From positions 204,117,553 to 204,181,552 of the forward strand of contig CM048552.1 of assembly GCA_026413225.1 (NCBI GenBank): DNA of 64,000 nucleotides, in the 5' to 3' direction. This document shows, one piece after another, positions 50,501 to 62,400 of the stretch. The notes beneath the pieces are model-generated. The model was not told where the DNA came from. It saw only the letters and a list, made by a program, of their open reading frames with translations, and ran no database searches. The position numbers were made by a program, and so were the translations under genes. The first letter of the stretch is position 1; every line of letters starts with the position of its first letter. Source of the DNA: Otis tarda. Its lineage: Eukaryota > Chordata > Aves > Otidiformes > Otididae.

Positions 50501-52539
50501 CAGCCATTTGGAGCTGGCATGGTGAAAAACCCTTTCCTGTAAGTTTTTACTTGTTTATAGGCAATTTATGAATACCTCAAGAAGTCAAGGAACAAAAAAA
50601 ATTTAACAAGCCCCAGCTCCCATTGATCTTCCTGGAGTCTTCCTATTATTTTAATTCCCCAAAGTCTTCAAGAGCAAGTCCCACTAATTTGCTTCTCTAA
50701 AGGTTCAAATTGAAGGAATATTTTAACGGCAAATATTTGTTCCTCCACTCAGCCACTTTTACTGCTGGTGTTTTTATGTGGAGACCTGCCCCAGGCCACA
50801 GACGACTGTCATTAAGACAGCAACAGACCTAGTAATGTTCCTTTAATGTAAGTTTTCATGACTGAATTTACCATTTGTATGTCATGCTGATCCAGAAAAT
50901 CAGCCAGATGCTCAACAGAACTAATCCAGAACCATCTGCCTGCTTCATTTGCTGCATGCCTGTTTCTGGTAATGTACACACACAGTGTAAGAGACAGCTT
51001 TTGCCCTGGAGAATTTATAATCTAAATAAGCAAGCCAGCCAAACCTTGAGAGGAAGGAAATGTTGCTGTATATTTTATATATTATTATATATTTTGGGAA
51101 AGAGAGAAGGAAGATCTCATCCAAAGCTATTATAATCAATCCACTGGAGTTGTTGGATAAGGACATAAGTAACACACTTACCTTCACAGAGAAATCCTCT
51201 GACAGAGTCTGGAGTTGAACTAGACCCAGTGTCAGCCTCAGAGACACTATGGTTACGTCCCAGGATAGTGCCTGAACCTGTCACTCCCCTCCCCTGCTCA
51301 TCTTGACCTGACTGCCCTCTGCCCTTGGTCTGAGAGTCTTCTTTATAGACCCAGCATCCACGGCTCTGAGCCTTCACAGCCTGCCCAGTACCCCAGAGAA
51401 GACCTCTGGAGCACTTAAAACAATGTTTGATGCCTCTTTTTCCCCCTGTACCTAGAGACTGATGGCATACAGCTCATCAAGGTGCACCCAGCGGCTTGCC
51501 AACTTTCCAAGGGGCCTTGAGACACCCGTGCATGGGTGGACATGCCCCAGCTGTGTCTCAGAAGCTGCTTGCCACCTTGCATGTGGGAAGGGAGTGGGGT
51601 CTTGAAGGTAGCCTCACACCACATTGAACAGGCCAACCGTGTTGACTTTGTGTCATCTCTTCAAAAAGGGTCCTCACTTCTCTGTCCCCTCTGACAAGGC
51701 TCTGTTTTGTCAAGCCCCAGCTGGAAATTGGAGAGGGGCTGAGTGCCTGAAGGGGTTGGTCCCTCTGAGAAGCCAAGTGTCTTTCAGAGTCTTTTAATAG
51801 TAATACTTAGCCTTGACATAGCTGTGGAAACATGAGTTGAATGATTTTCCGATGTCATAGGAAAAGGTGAGGATTTATGTGAGGTCTACATCTTATTGTG
51901 AATCAGTAGAAAACACAGAAATCAGGTAAAAGAGGGGACATTAATCCCTCTTTTTCATATCAGTTATCTGTATTCAATGTTAATCCCCTAACCTTCCTCT
52001 GTAACCAGGGAGGAAGGCACAGCTCTGAGTACATAAGCCAGACACGTACATGGGTCTTAACCTCGTTGCAGAAGACTCAGCATCCATGAGCCCAGCTGTG
52101 CTGTGCTGCCTGCAAGGCACGCGCAGACTGAAACTACAGTGCATTGAATTGAATATAAATATGCCAAAAGAAGGGGACACTCTCAGGTGAGGTTTTACAG
52201 GATGGCAGAGCTGAGTGGAAGGCTAGGAGCAAGAAAGGCGTAAGGAGTCCTTCCCCACCCCAGCCCCGTGTCCGCTCCTTCCTCTAGCACCAGCTTTGGC
52301 ACTTGTCTGAGCTCTCACAAAACTGGCCAAAAACTATCCTTTTACTCTCTGTGCTGGTTTTCTGCTCTTTTAGTGACTTCCTCCAGCATATGGGGTCAGA
52401 CAAAGCCAACACTGGCACAAGGGAAGCAGCAGGAGCACGTAGCTGGAGACAAGAAGTGGAGATGGGATTGCTCCTGCCAGCAGCAGCAAGTTGTTAAACT
52501 CAGCTCAGGTGGTCGGTGCTGGAGAACCTCAGCTACAGG

Positions 52540-52960
52540 GGTGGCTGGAGAGGGAGTGGAAGGTAGGCAACAGACTGCGAGAGGGAGTGGAAGGTAGACA
52601 ACAGACTGCGAGAGGGAGTCTGGGTGTGGAAGGACAGGAACTGAGGGCAGGAGAGAGTCAGGGAGTGGAAAGTTTAGTGCAAGGGAAAGAAACAGCCAGG
52701 TCAGACTGGATCCAGAGCTGGAAAAATGTGATGAGGCTGACAGAGACTAGGAGAGGAGGTGATGAAGGAGTAAAGTGCAGGAAGGGTGAGGTCTGAGGGT
52801 AGGAGGAAGCCTGGAAGGCGATAGTACAAAGTGCAAATTGGGTTTGGATGAGGGGGAGTGAGGGAGAAGGAGGAACTCAGGGGAGGAAGCTGAGAGCCTG
52901 GGCACAGGCAGAGGAGGGCAGGGGAATCTGAGCGTGGGAGGTAGTGTGGGAGGAAATGGG
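52540..52960 (+). repeat. Purine-rich (G/A) low-complexity tract
   Basis: About 420 bp with strong G+A excess on the + strand, built of GGAGG, GAGGGAG and GGAAGG words. Both strands show open frames here only because of this bias. Such tracts can form triplex or G-rich structures; nothing shows that this one does. Confidence 0.75.
52548..52619 (+). repeat. 31-bp tandem repeat, 2.3 copies
   Basis: Copies at 52548-52578 and 52579-52609 differ by one base (GTAGGCAAC versus GTAGACAAC), with a partial third copy to 52619. The unit begins GAGAGGGAGTGGAAGG and is purine-rich. It lies at the head of a long purine-rich tract. Confidence 0.95.
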
Positions 52961-53395
52961 GCTGCACAGGAGCCACTAATGCCCAGGGAACAAACACCTA
53001 TGGTCTTTGCAAAGGGGAGAGTGGAAGACTGGTAACACTTAGAATCTAACTGTTTCTGTATCCTATCCCACCAGTAAGTGAAGGGGCACAAGGGGCGTTT
53101 GTCCAGTAGTTCCCAAAGCATCTGCAGGAAGTCCAGGACAGGGCAGGACATGCAGCTGTCCAGACCCACCTCAGTCTGAGCCCTTCAGATTGCCAGCTGA
53201 AAGGACACACTACATGTTTCAGTCTGTGCTATTCATCCTGCCAGTCTCCATCAGTCAGATGGGCAGAATAAGCAACATATTTGTCCCACTGGAAAAAAAA
53301 AAAAAACATCTTGTTCTCTGGTTTCCTTCCTTCAGGGGACCCTACTACCCTTCTACCATCCCTGGCTGCAACTGTAGCCATTGAATAACCAACAT

Positions 53396-53555
53396 GAATA
53401 GAATAGAATAGACTAGAATAGACTAGAATAGACTAGACTAGACTAGACTAGACTAGACTAGACTAGAATAGAATAGAATAGAATAGAATAGAATAGAATA
53501 GAATAGAATAGAATAGAATAGAATAGAATAGAATAGAATAGAATAGAATAGAATA
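53396..53555. repeat. Pentanucleotide microsatellite (GAATA/GACTA)n, 32 units
   Basis: 32 consecutive 5-bp units with no frame slip: 23 GAATA and 9 GACTA. The order is 3 GAATA, alternating GACTA/GAATA, then seven GACTA in a row (53431-53465), then 18 GAATA (53466-53555). It abuts the 3' tail of a - strand CR1. On the - strand the unit is TATTC, close to the CR1 tail ATTCTATG, so it probably grew from that tail. Confidence 0.97.
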
Positions 53556-53740
53556 TTTCAGTTGGAAGGGACCTCCAATGATCATCTAGTCCAACTGCCT
53601 GACCAATTCAGGGCTGACCAAAAGCTAAAGCATGTTATTAGGGGCACTGTCCAAGTGCCTCTTAAACACTGATGGGCTTGGGGCATCAACCACCTCTCCA
53701 GGAAGCCTGTTCTAGGGTTTGAAGTTTTTTCCTACCTTGC
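53551..53740 (-). mobile_element. CR1 LINE 3'-end fragment carrying the pentamer array at its tail
   Basis: 'TTCAGTTGGAAGGGACCTCC', 'gatcatctagtccaactgcc', 'gcatcaaccacctctccagg' and 'aagcctgttctagggtttg' follow the CR1 3' UTR and ORF2 end in reverse complement. It is diverged, with small deletions near 53725-53740 where similarity ends. Confidence 0.88.
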
Positions 53741-56700
53741 AAAAGATGCACATGAGGAAGAATGATGGAGATTGAATGGTCCTCTCAGGCCTTCATAAGA
53801 AGCTGTGTAGTCTACCTTGGTTGAAAAGTTCCCCCTGATTGACTGATACCAGAATACTTACAAGGACCAAGGTGTGGAAATGAGGATGGCATTTCTGTGG
53901 AGCCAGTTTGTTCTGTAACCTGTAAGAGGGAGACAGATTCTGAGGGTTTTCCATAAATCTGCGAAAATGGGTTAGATGTACTCTCACAATCGTTGTTTTT
54001 CCAGTTCTTTCTATAATTTGCAGTGGTTGCAAGCCGGGCCACAGCCTTGCTCCAAGTGAGTGATGAATGACTAAAGGATTTAGTGCTTTGGTTCTGGTTA
54101 GAAGAGCATCCAACTTTACCCATTGCAGAACTAGATTTATCCAAATGACAGTAAGTTGCAATCCCAGCTGAAGCAGGCTTTGCTGGGGTGACTCCAGTCT
54201 TGTCTGGTTTCAGCTAGAATGGAAAAAACCCGAAAGAATGGCTTTTTTTTTTTTCTCCCTACTGGAACTGGTAAAAGACATGGGAAGACATAGGGACCAG
54301 CAGAAGTATTGGGAGCTTCACAGCCTGAGTGCAAAACAGAGTGGGAGGAGGAAGGGTGGGAGTCAGTTCTGGCTATCCATCCTTAATCCAAAGCTGCCTG
54401 CTCCTTCCCAGGCTATACTTCACTGTCATACACTTGCAAATTCACTCCAGGAATGAAAACAGACTAACTTTAAGCTTGTTCCCAAAGCTGCAAATTTGTC
54501 CCTGCTGGGTGTTAATTTAACTGCTTCCAGGGCACCAGGATGTCTACTAGTGTTCGCCTTTCTTTCTTTTTTTTTTTTTTTGCACATCTGGTGTTGTGAA
54601 AACTTCCAAGGCACTACACAGAAGAGTGATGAACTGACCACTTTTAACCCTTTCTGCAGCATGCCAAGTCTCTCTCTCTCCAACATTTTCTCCCTGTAGC
54701 AGAGTCCATGGCCCTGGGATCCACCCGTGGGATCCACAAGCTCTAAAGTGGGTCTTGGGAGCATTTCACAGGCTGACAATCGAGCCTGCCTTCAGCTCCA
54801 TCATCCTCTGTTTTTCCTGTGAACTGGCTAAACGGTAATAACTGGACTTCAAAAATTTCCAGCAGGAAGAAACAGGTTTGGAGCAGGGAGGATTTTTTTC
54901 CAAAATACTTCATTTTTCCTTTTGCTTTTATCTAGCTTTGCCGCTTCCCAGCAGGGAGGATGTGCAGTGCAGTAGCTTTGCTCATATTATGGCAAGTGAT
55001 GGCCTTTTCCTGTTGGTTTTTGATTGTTTCATTTGTTCTTTAATGGCTGCGTTAACTGTTTATCTGCTGCATCGACTGAACCAGAGCAAATTCAGAACAA
55101 TCTGGGTGTCTCATTTCCAGTCATAGCTGTTTGACGTGACTTTCTCCACTTTGCTTGCTTTCAAACAAGTTGTTTGCATGACCAGCTCACTTGTTTCACT
55201 AACATATTCTTAGCAATAGCGTGCAAACTGGATTTTTTGTCTTTGGCTAAGGTTTCCTAAAAAAAGCCAAAGGTACTTGAAAACCGGATTCCTCTTCTGT
55301 TTTGGTTTGTTGTGCAACGCCAGCCTTATGGCACAAGGAGGGTGCAAAGCCTTCCTTTGCTGTCTTCCTCTCAACCCTATCATTACTTTTAATCATACAG
55401 CTCTCCTTTTGTACTTCCATCCCCACAACTGTCCCTTCTCAGCCCTGGTTCCTCTTCAGCACCCAACTCTGGGAGCATGGAGAAACATCTCACATCCACG
55501 TGGGCTGTTGAACACAGCAAGAAAGCAGCAGTGTCCATCACACCGATGCAGGAGACCCAAACGTGCCACAGTCCCTGATTTTGGCATCTTCTCTGTGTAG
55601 GGTTTTCACTGCTGAGTTTTATTTTTAAAAGAAGTAAATAAGTCTCCATCCACAAATTACAGGCCTCTGGTAAACATGAAATCAACTTCATGGGCTAAGT
55701 ACAGCCACATTGTCAAAATCTTGCTTTGTATTCACAGTGCTATCAAGGGCGGTCTTTTCAGAAGCAGCACTTCTCTGTGGGCCAAGCTCTGGGGCCCCGG
55801 GAAGCGTTGGAGCAATCTTCAGAAGGCTTTTCCGTAGCCATATATATACTGCATTAAAAAAAAAAAATCTTCACATTTTTATTCCTCCTGAAATGCTTTC
55901 TGGGGCATTGGACTCACCACCTGAAAATACTAATGAAATTTGGTTTGTGGAGATGTAATCATTCATCTCTCTATTAAGCCCAAGCTTTTTAAAGCTGCAG
56001 AGTAGGACTTACGTGTCCATAGCCAAATTATTTATGCAGATCTAGAGAACGTCAGTCCAAAAACCATATAGCTTTAACATATCCACCTCTGTTTTTCTTC
56101 TGGCAAGTTTTCCAACCAGTGCACCTAGTAACCACCTTTGAAATTGGCCATAAGTAAATTGAGGCTGGAAATTAGCAGCACATTCCCAGCAATTGGAGAA
56201 ATTGTTTGGCTTTCCTGAGGAGAGTGCTGGTGGCCAAAAACCTAACTGCTTTTAAGATAAAATTTAGAATAAATGTTAGATGACATGTGACAGCAAGGCA
56301 CTGAGTTTAAAAATGAGATCCCTTTCTATTCCTCTGCTTTCCTAGCAAAATACAAAATAGTCATCTGGCTGTCACCTCATGTGGCCCTTTCTTTGAAAGA
56401 ACAGGGGAAGAGCTGTGTAGGCCACTGCTAAGCTAAGTGCAGTAGATGGCATGGCTAGGAACACCAGCTAGACTTACAGACATTTCATTGTAGCATTCAT
56501 TTAAATATATGGTCTACTGTTGTTATGAGCTGTGAGGATACTTTCCCTCTCTTCCTCCCAGAGAGTCCAAAGCAAATCGAGAGCTAGTCAGTTGGTACAG
56601 TAATTGTATATAAATTTGCACATGAATCATTAATTAAAGTGAAGCTGTAGAAAAAATTAAAAACACTAAAAGACCTTTGGACATTTATGTGAAGATCACT

Positions 56701-57835
56701 ACACTTGATACCAGGGAATATAAAAATGTTTGGACTGTTTGCTCAAACGGGCACAATGTTAATGAATCATTTTAATCACCTTCATTACAATCTTTCAAAC
56801 AGAGGAGTCTACTATGCAAAATCAAGCCTGACAAAAACAACATACAAAACCCAGAGGCAATTGTAAGGCTGCTAATTAGGTAACTTTGTCTTGATATTTG
56901 CATTTGAGCCTATGGATCTGGATAACATAGTACGTTACTCTCAGGGCAAGAAGCAAGCGAATGGCTGCTGCCCCATGTCGCCTCGAACGATGTTTTCAAG
57001 GTGTCCCTTGGTCTGTTACATCCCTCATGGGATAGTCTTTCTGGTGCTTTTCCCAATTTTTTCTTACATCTCTGGTCTTCTTGTGGCAACAAAACAATGC
57101 AGGAGCTGGAATTATGCTATAAATTAGTGAACAAAAAAGACATAGAATGCTCAGATTTTGTGTTATTTTAGCCACACAAATGCTACCAGCAAAAACTAAA
57201 CCAAATTAAGTTCATGCACAAATATCAGCAGGAACACTGAGACAGTAGTGATAGCAGAAGTAATGAAATTATGTAATATATGCTAATTGTTTTCTACACA
57301 CTAATTCATCCCTAAAGCTTCTGTGAAGTGAGTAACTATTAACTATTCTGTAAAGGTTAAAAATTGAGATGGTAAGATTAATACTTTTTTTGTAACACAG
57401 CTGGTGAAGTTAAAGCATTAGAAAAACATGTGGTGCATCTAAATAGGTGTCTTGGTGCAAAGGGACTTAGTCCAGGAGAGATGAAGTAGATCAGTACTTG
57501 TGAAAACAGGCCATCTATTTAGATGCATAAGTAAGTATAGCTTTAATTTTAGTTTCCAAAATAAACTTTGCAGTTTTTATAAATTTTCCAAATTAAATTT
57601 TTTTTTGACAAAGCACTCCCACATCAAAAATTGAGACAGGAAAAGATTCCTACAAATGTCAATGAGTATTTTCAGGAAACTTCCTTTTAAAGATTTAGAG
57701 GTTTCAGCAACCAAATTGGTCAGAATTTAATTTCATTAATATTTAAATATATATAGCTTAAACCAGTTTAAAAATTCAGAGGTTTACATTCCATGCTGAG
57801 GGAGCCCGTACGTGTCGATACACATGTGTGATCAA
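53741..57835. other. MAML2: Unique intronic sequence of intron 2
   Basis: Contains T-runs at 54243-54254 and 54559-54581 and an A-run near 55857. From about 55960 to 57780 it is AT-rich with few repeats, as conserved non-coding intron often is, but conservation cannot be judged here. Confidence 0.5.
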
Positions 57836-58060
57836 AAGGCTGGACATTAGGCTGGACAGTAGGAAATATTACTTCTCGGAAAGGGTAGTCAGGCGCTGGA
57901 ATGCGCTGCCCAGGGAGGTGGTGGAGTCACCGACCATGGGGGTGTTCAAGAAACGTTTGGATGTTGTGTTGAGGGATATGATTTAACTGAGAAGTATTGG
58001 TGATGGTTGGACTGGATGATCTTTTAGGTCTTTTCCAATCTTGATAATTTATGTGTCTGT
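57836..58060 (+). mobile_element. CR1 LINE 3' end, sense to MAML2
   Basis: On the + strand the frame reads [20 protein letters not shown] then [20 protein letters not shown] and a stop, the CR1 ORF2 C-terminus. The 3' UTR ends with 'ggactggatgatcttttagg' and 'tttccaatcttgataattt'. A short duplication (GGCTGGACATTAGGCTGGAC) marks the 5' break at 57838-57857. Confidence 0.9.
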
Positions 58061-58296
58061 CTTAATTTAAAATGAGGTCATGTACGCTGGAGTAGCATCT
58101 TAAGACTTCACAAAATGGCAAATAGATGCAAGGTAAGATCTACACTTTCAAATGTAGATCACAGGAGAAGTTGATTTCACATTAGGACTTCTGAATTTGC
58201 ATCTTAACTACTTTATATATATATCCATTTACATAGAAGACAAATATATTTTCTTGCATGACAATGTAGAGGGCAATCCTGTCCTTATTGAAAAAG

Positions 58297-59498
58297 TGTC
58301 ATAGGTTAACCCCAGCCAGCAACTAAGTACCACGCAGCTGCTGGCTCACCCTCCCCGCTCCCAGGTAAGATGGAGAAGAGAATTGAAAAAAAAGGAAAAC
58401 TCATGGCTTGAGTTAAAAACCATTTACTAGGACAGAAAAGGAAAAGATAATAATATATCTAAATAATGATAATAATAAAATAGAATCCTAGAGTCATTGA
58501 ATAGTTTGAGTCAGAAGGGACCTTTAAAGGTCATCTAGTCCAATCCCCTGCAAGAAGCAGGGACATCTCCAACCAGATCAGGTTGTTCAGACGCCCGTCC
58601 AACCTGGCCTTGAATGTTTCCAGGGATGGGGCATCCACAACTTCTCTGGGCAACCTGTGCTAGTGCTTCACCACCTTCATTGTAAAAAAATTTTGCCATA
58701 TATCAAGTCTGAATCTGCTTCCTTCTATTTTAAAACCATTACCCATTGTCCTATCACAACAGGCCCTGCTAAAAAGTTTCTCCCCATCTGTCTTATAAGC
58801 CCCCTTGAGGTACTGGAAGACCGCTATTAGGTCTCCCCGGAGCCTCCTCTTCTCCAGGCTGAACAGCCCCAACTCTCTCAACCTGTCCTCGTAGGAGACG
58901 TGCTCCAGCCCTGTTATCATCCTCGTGGCCTCCTCTGGACTCACTCCAACAGGTCCATGTCCTTCTTGTGTTGGGGGCTCCCAAGCTGGCTGCAGTACTC
59001 CAGATGGGGTCTCACAGAAGCGGAGTAGAGGGGCAAAATCCGCTCGCTCGACCTGCTGGCCATGCTTCTTTTGATGCAGCCCAGGATATGGTGATAACAG
59101 AATATTAATGATGCACAATTTCTCACCACCTGATGACCGAAACAGCTCATCCCAAGCAGTGATCATAGAACGGAACCAAGAGCAATCTTGGAATGATCCC
59201 AAGCAGAGAGTAAACTGCCCACTGGCCGACCCCCCTTATATACTGAGCATGACATCTATGGTATGGAATACCTCCTTTGGCCAGTTTGGGTCAACTGTAC
59301 TGGCTACACCCCTCCCAGCTTCTTGCACCTGCACATTAACAAAACCTGGGAAGCTGGAAAATGTCCTTGATGTCTTTAGCAACAACTCATAACATCAGTG
59401 TATTATCAACATTCTTCACATACCAAATCCCATACTAAATCCAAAACACAGCAGCTACTGGGAAGAAAATTAACTCCATCCCAGTCAAAACCAGGACA
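58297..59498 (-). mobile_element. Solo LTR of an endogenous retrovirus, interrupted by a CR1
   Basis: On the - strand it starts TGTCCTGGTTTTGACTGGGA (59498 leftward) and ends GGGGTTAACCTATGACA (58297), so it has TG...CA ends. The halves (59092-59498 and 58297-58480) join to about 590 bp net, fitting an LTR family that I remember as abundant in Neoaves. A TATA box (TATATAAG on the - strand) lies at about 59236-59243. No gag, pol or env sequence is present on either side, so it is a solo LTR left by recombination or an isolated fragment. No clear target-site duplication is visible at its outer ends (aaaag left, aatgg right), consistent with age. Family name not assigned. Confidence 0.85.
58481..59091 (-). 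mobile_element. CR1 LINE inserted in the solo LTR
   Basis: The - strand encodes CR1 RT C-terminal segments: SVRPHLEYCSQLGSPQHKKD in one frame, then EHVSYEDRLRELGLFSLEKR, RRLRGDLIAVFQYLKG and GNGFKIEGSRFRLDI in another. A frameshift lies near 58940-58980. The terminus at 58481 is TAGAATCCTAGAGTCATTGA, a decayed CR1 end. It is the longest young CR1 here (about 610 bp) and is 5'-truncated. LTR sequence resumes immediately beyond 59091. Confidence 0.93.
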
Positions 59499-62400
59499 AA
59501 TGGTAATCAAAATATTATTCATAATTGCTACGTTACATAAACAACAGCAAAAAAAAAAAAGGTACAGTCAAATATTTTAAGTTTAAAAACAATGCTCTGA
59601 AAGATAAGGAAAAACAGAGTTTTGTTCCCCATTCAGACTCAAGTCTTCCTTCTTGTCCATCTGTTCAGAGTGTTACTGAGGTCCTTGGAGAAACACAGCA
59701 CAAGTCCTGTAGTGAATGGGAAGGAAATGAAGTCTGCACTTACCTGAAATACCAAGTTTGCTCGAAACGGCAAAGTGAACAGTAGGAGTCACTGTGGTGG
59801 AAGCAGGGAGCACACACACAGATATATAGATAGATAGGTATGGGATAGCACCACTGGATCTCTAGGTGTTTGCATCCCAAACACCACCTGCAATCTGCAC
59901 ATCCATCTCAGGCAACGGATGGAAGGGAAGAAGCAGCTTCCTTATAATTAATCAGACCTTTCAGGCAACGAGAGGTGTGAGAGAGGAGATAGAGATCGTG
60001 AATGACATGGAGAAGATGAATAGGGAAGAATTAATCACTATTTCTCCTAGCAGGAAATTTGTAGGCACCTAATGAAACTGTCAGGCAGCAAAACAAGCAA
60101 GAGGAAGGCATCTTATACCTAATAGCAGGGAACACTTTTCATAGGCATCTTTGCTGCACAACATTGTGGGTACCAACAGGAGGCATGGAATCAAAGTAGG
60201 GGTTGGGCAAATTCAGGAGAAATATTTGTCAAATACCATGATGTAGATGCAAAGTTGCACTCAGAAAATCCCTAAATGGCAGAAGCCAGAAGATATATTG
60301 GAGACAGTCCCATCGTATAGTAGCTCTGTTCCTTCACTCCATCTCTGAACATCTCCTCTTGGTGACTCTGACCACTGTAACACAGACTTCTGTCTAGAAC
60401 CACAGAAATAACTCCACTTGATCATAGCAGAAAAGGATATTAATACAAAGAATGCCAAAAATGGTGCCTGTCTGGGAGGAGTTCAGCTTAGCTGTGTCTT
60501 CCCCACTGAAGCTGAGGATCACCTAACCTAGCAGCCCCTCCTTGCAGCAGTATATTTGACAGTTGACTGGTCTCCATTTGACCTCTCCCATTTTGGCCTG
60601 GCAGCCCCAGGGCTTGTGAAAGCTGATCTGCTGTTTGCTTTTCAGCTGTGAGAGCAGGCACAGCGATGGGATCGTGAGCCATGCCTCTTGGAAAGGGTTT
60701 CTCTAAAGATGGCAGCTCCCCCAGCTTAGCACCCCCCAGCAGTTTCTGCTGGTGTACGTGCTCCTCCTGTTGCTGCCTTCAAGGTGAGTTTAACGACTGC
60801 TTTCACAGGGTGACAGGTATGTCCTGAGGAACACAAGCAATGGAAGGGAAATTGTGATTTTCAGCCATTTCCAACTGATCCAAACTGGAATGGCATTTCC
60901 TGGACAAGCCAAAAGCAATAGCGTCAAGGTACTAGTCTTGCTCACTTCCAAAAGTTCCTTGCAAAAAATGAAGGAAATAAAATTTCTAAACTAATTATTG
61001 CAGAATCCCTTTAAAATAGAGTATGTAAAGCCCCCATGGTACTAATGCCTGCTTTTCACGTTACGTTCAAAAGACTTCTGCCAATTACTAGGGTGATCCA
61101 TGGAAATAATGACAACAATTCTTGTTTACTCCTCCTTACTATTGAAAGTTTCTGAGTAATGATTTTGGGTGTGATTTTTACTCAGGCTGAGATCCCCTTT
61201 ATATCATTATGACCAGAGAAAGGAGCCCTTAATAGAAGAAAAATTCAATTATATATTCAGGCCTCTTCCGTGTAACAGGGACTTTGTGTTAATAAGAATC
61301 AGGCTTTAGGTGTTCCTAATGCTCTTTAAAAAAAGAGACAACAATGTGCAAAGTAAACTCCGAGTTATTAATTCGAGAGCAGTGTGAGCAGCAGCAGCAG
61401 TAAGGAAACCCGATACATCCATCAATCAGCGCTGTGGAACCCTGTTTGTTTGCACTGGTTAGCAAGTGATGAATAGGTCCTCTGTGTAAAACATTCAGCT
61501 ACAGTGTGAGAGGGTAATAAATTATGTTTGTTAATTTTATATGCCGTACATATAAAATCGCTAAAAATTGTTAAGACACTGTAATGGTGACAGAAAGGTC
61601 TGGTGCTGTAGGAACCTTAACGCAGCACTTTTTCATCTCCACAAGTGAAGGTCCCTTTGGCATTTCCTGCATTTCAGGCAATATGATAAAAAAGTCCTGG
61701 AGGAAGAATTTTACCTGCTAATCACTCAGGTTCACAGCTGTCTCCCTGGACTATACTACCTAAAAATGATGCTTCTTGCTTACGCTCACAATTCCCATTA
61801 TGTCAGCAGTCAATGGAGAGAGACGGGGGCCTCAGGGAATGAATGACTCTCCCCCAGGAGGTGTCTGAGAGAGGTGGTGTCATGTGTGATGGCTGGTGAC
61901 GACACCATGGCTCATCCCGCTCTGGAGAGTCGAAGGTGGATGCAGCGGATCCCCCGGGAGGCACGAGCTGGGCTGCAGGACCGGGCTGTGAGTACAACCA
62001 GCAATGAGCATCAAGACTTCGTTCTCAAACCATCCCATTCTGGCACAAGTAGAGAAGAAACTGAGACCTGGCCAGCCGACGTAGGTTATGTAACCACCTC
62101 AGCCTGGTATTTCCCAGGCTGCTTTCAAACTGCATCTCAGACTGTGCTCAGTGGGTGCAGTTTAAGCCCAAGTTAGACTCTTGCAGTTTGGTTCATCTTT
62201 ATCCACGTAAGCTCTTTGCACTTTTGTCTATGAGCTTTGACTACTTTGTGCACACACATCCTGCCTTCTGTCCTACAGCTATGCTGTCGTACGACTCCCT
62301 TCACGTTTCCACACCCGCTTCGCTTGCAGCCAAGGCTCAGTGAATGTGTGTGCAGCCTCAGCTGTGCTCACATAAACTGAAGTTGCTTTTTCAGAAATCT

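Larger units (their letters stand above)
44317..53395. other. MAML2: Unique intronic sequence of intron 2
   Basis: Holds A-runs at 45182 and 47508, a pyrimidine stretch at about 47940-47980 and the purine tract at 52540. No exon with MAML2-like glutamine-rich content and no recognised transposon. A 108-codon - strand frame at 48080-48406 is unrecognised and probably chance. Confidence 0.5.

Noticed and set aside
53396-53555. CRISPR-like or satellite array
   Set aside because: Units are 5 bp with no spacers, in a vertebrate intron. It is a microsatellite at a CR1 tail.
58660-59202. 180-codon - strand open frame
   Set aside because: It crosses from solo-LTR sequence into the inserted CR1 with a frameshift. 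It is not a gene.
58297-59498. Full endogenous provirus
   Set aside because: Only one LTR is present, with no internal gag, pol or env-like sequence on either side. The coding matter inside it is CR1.
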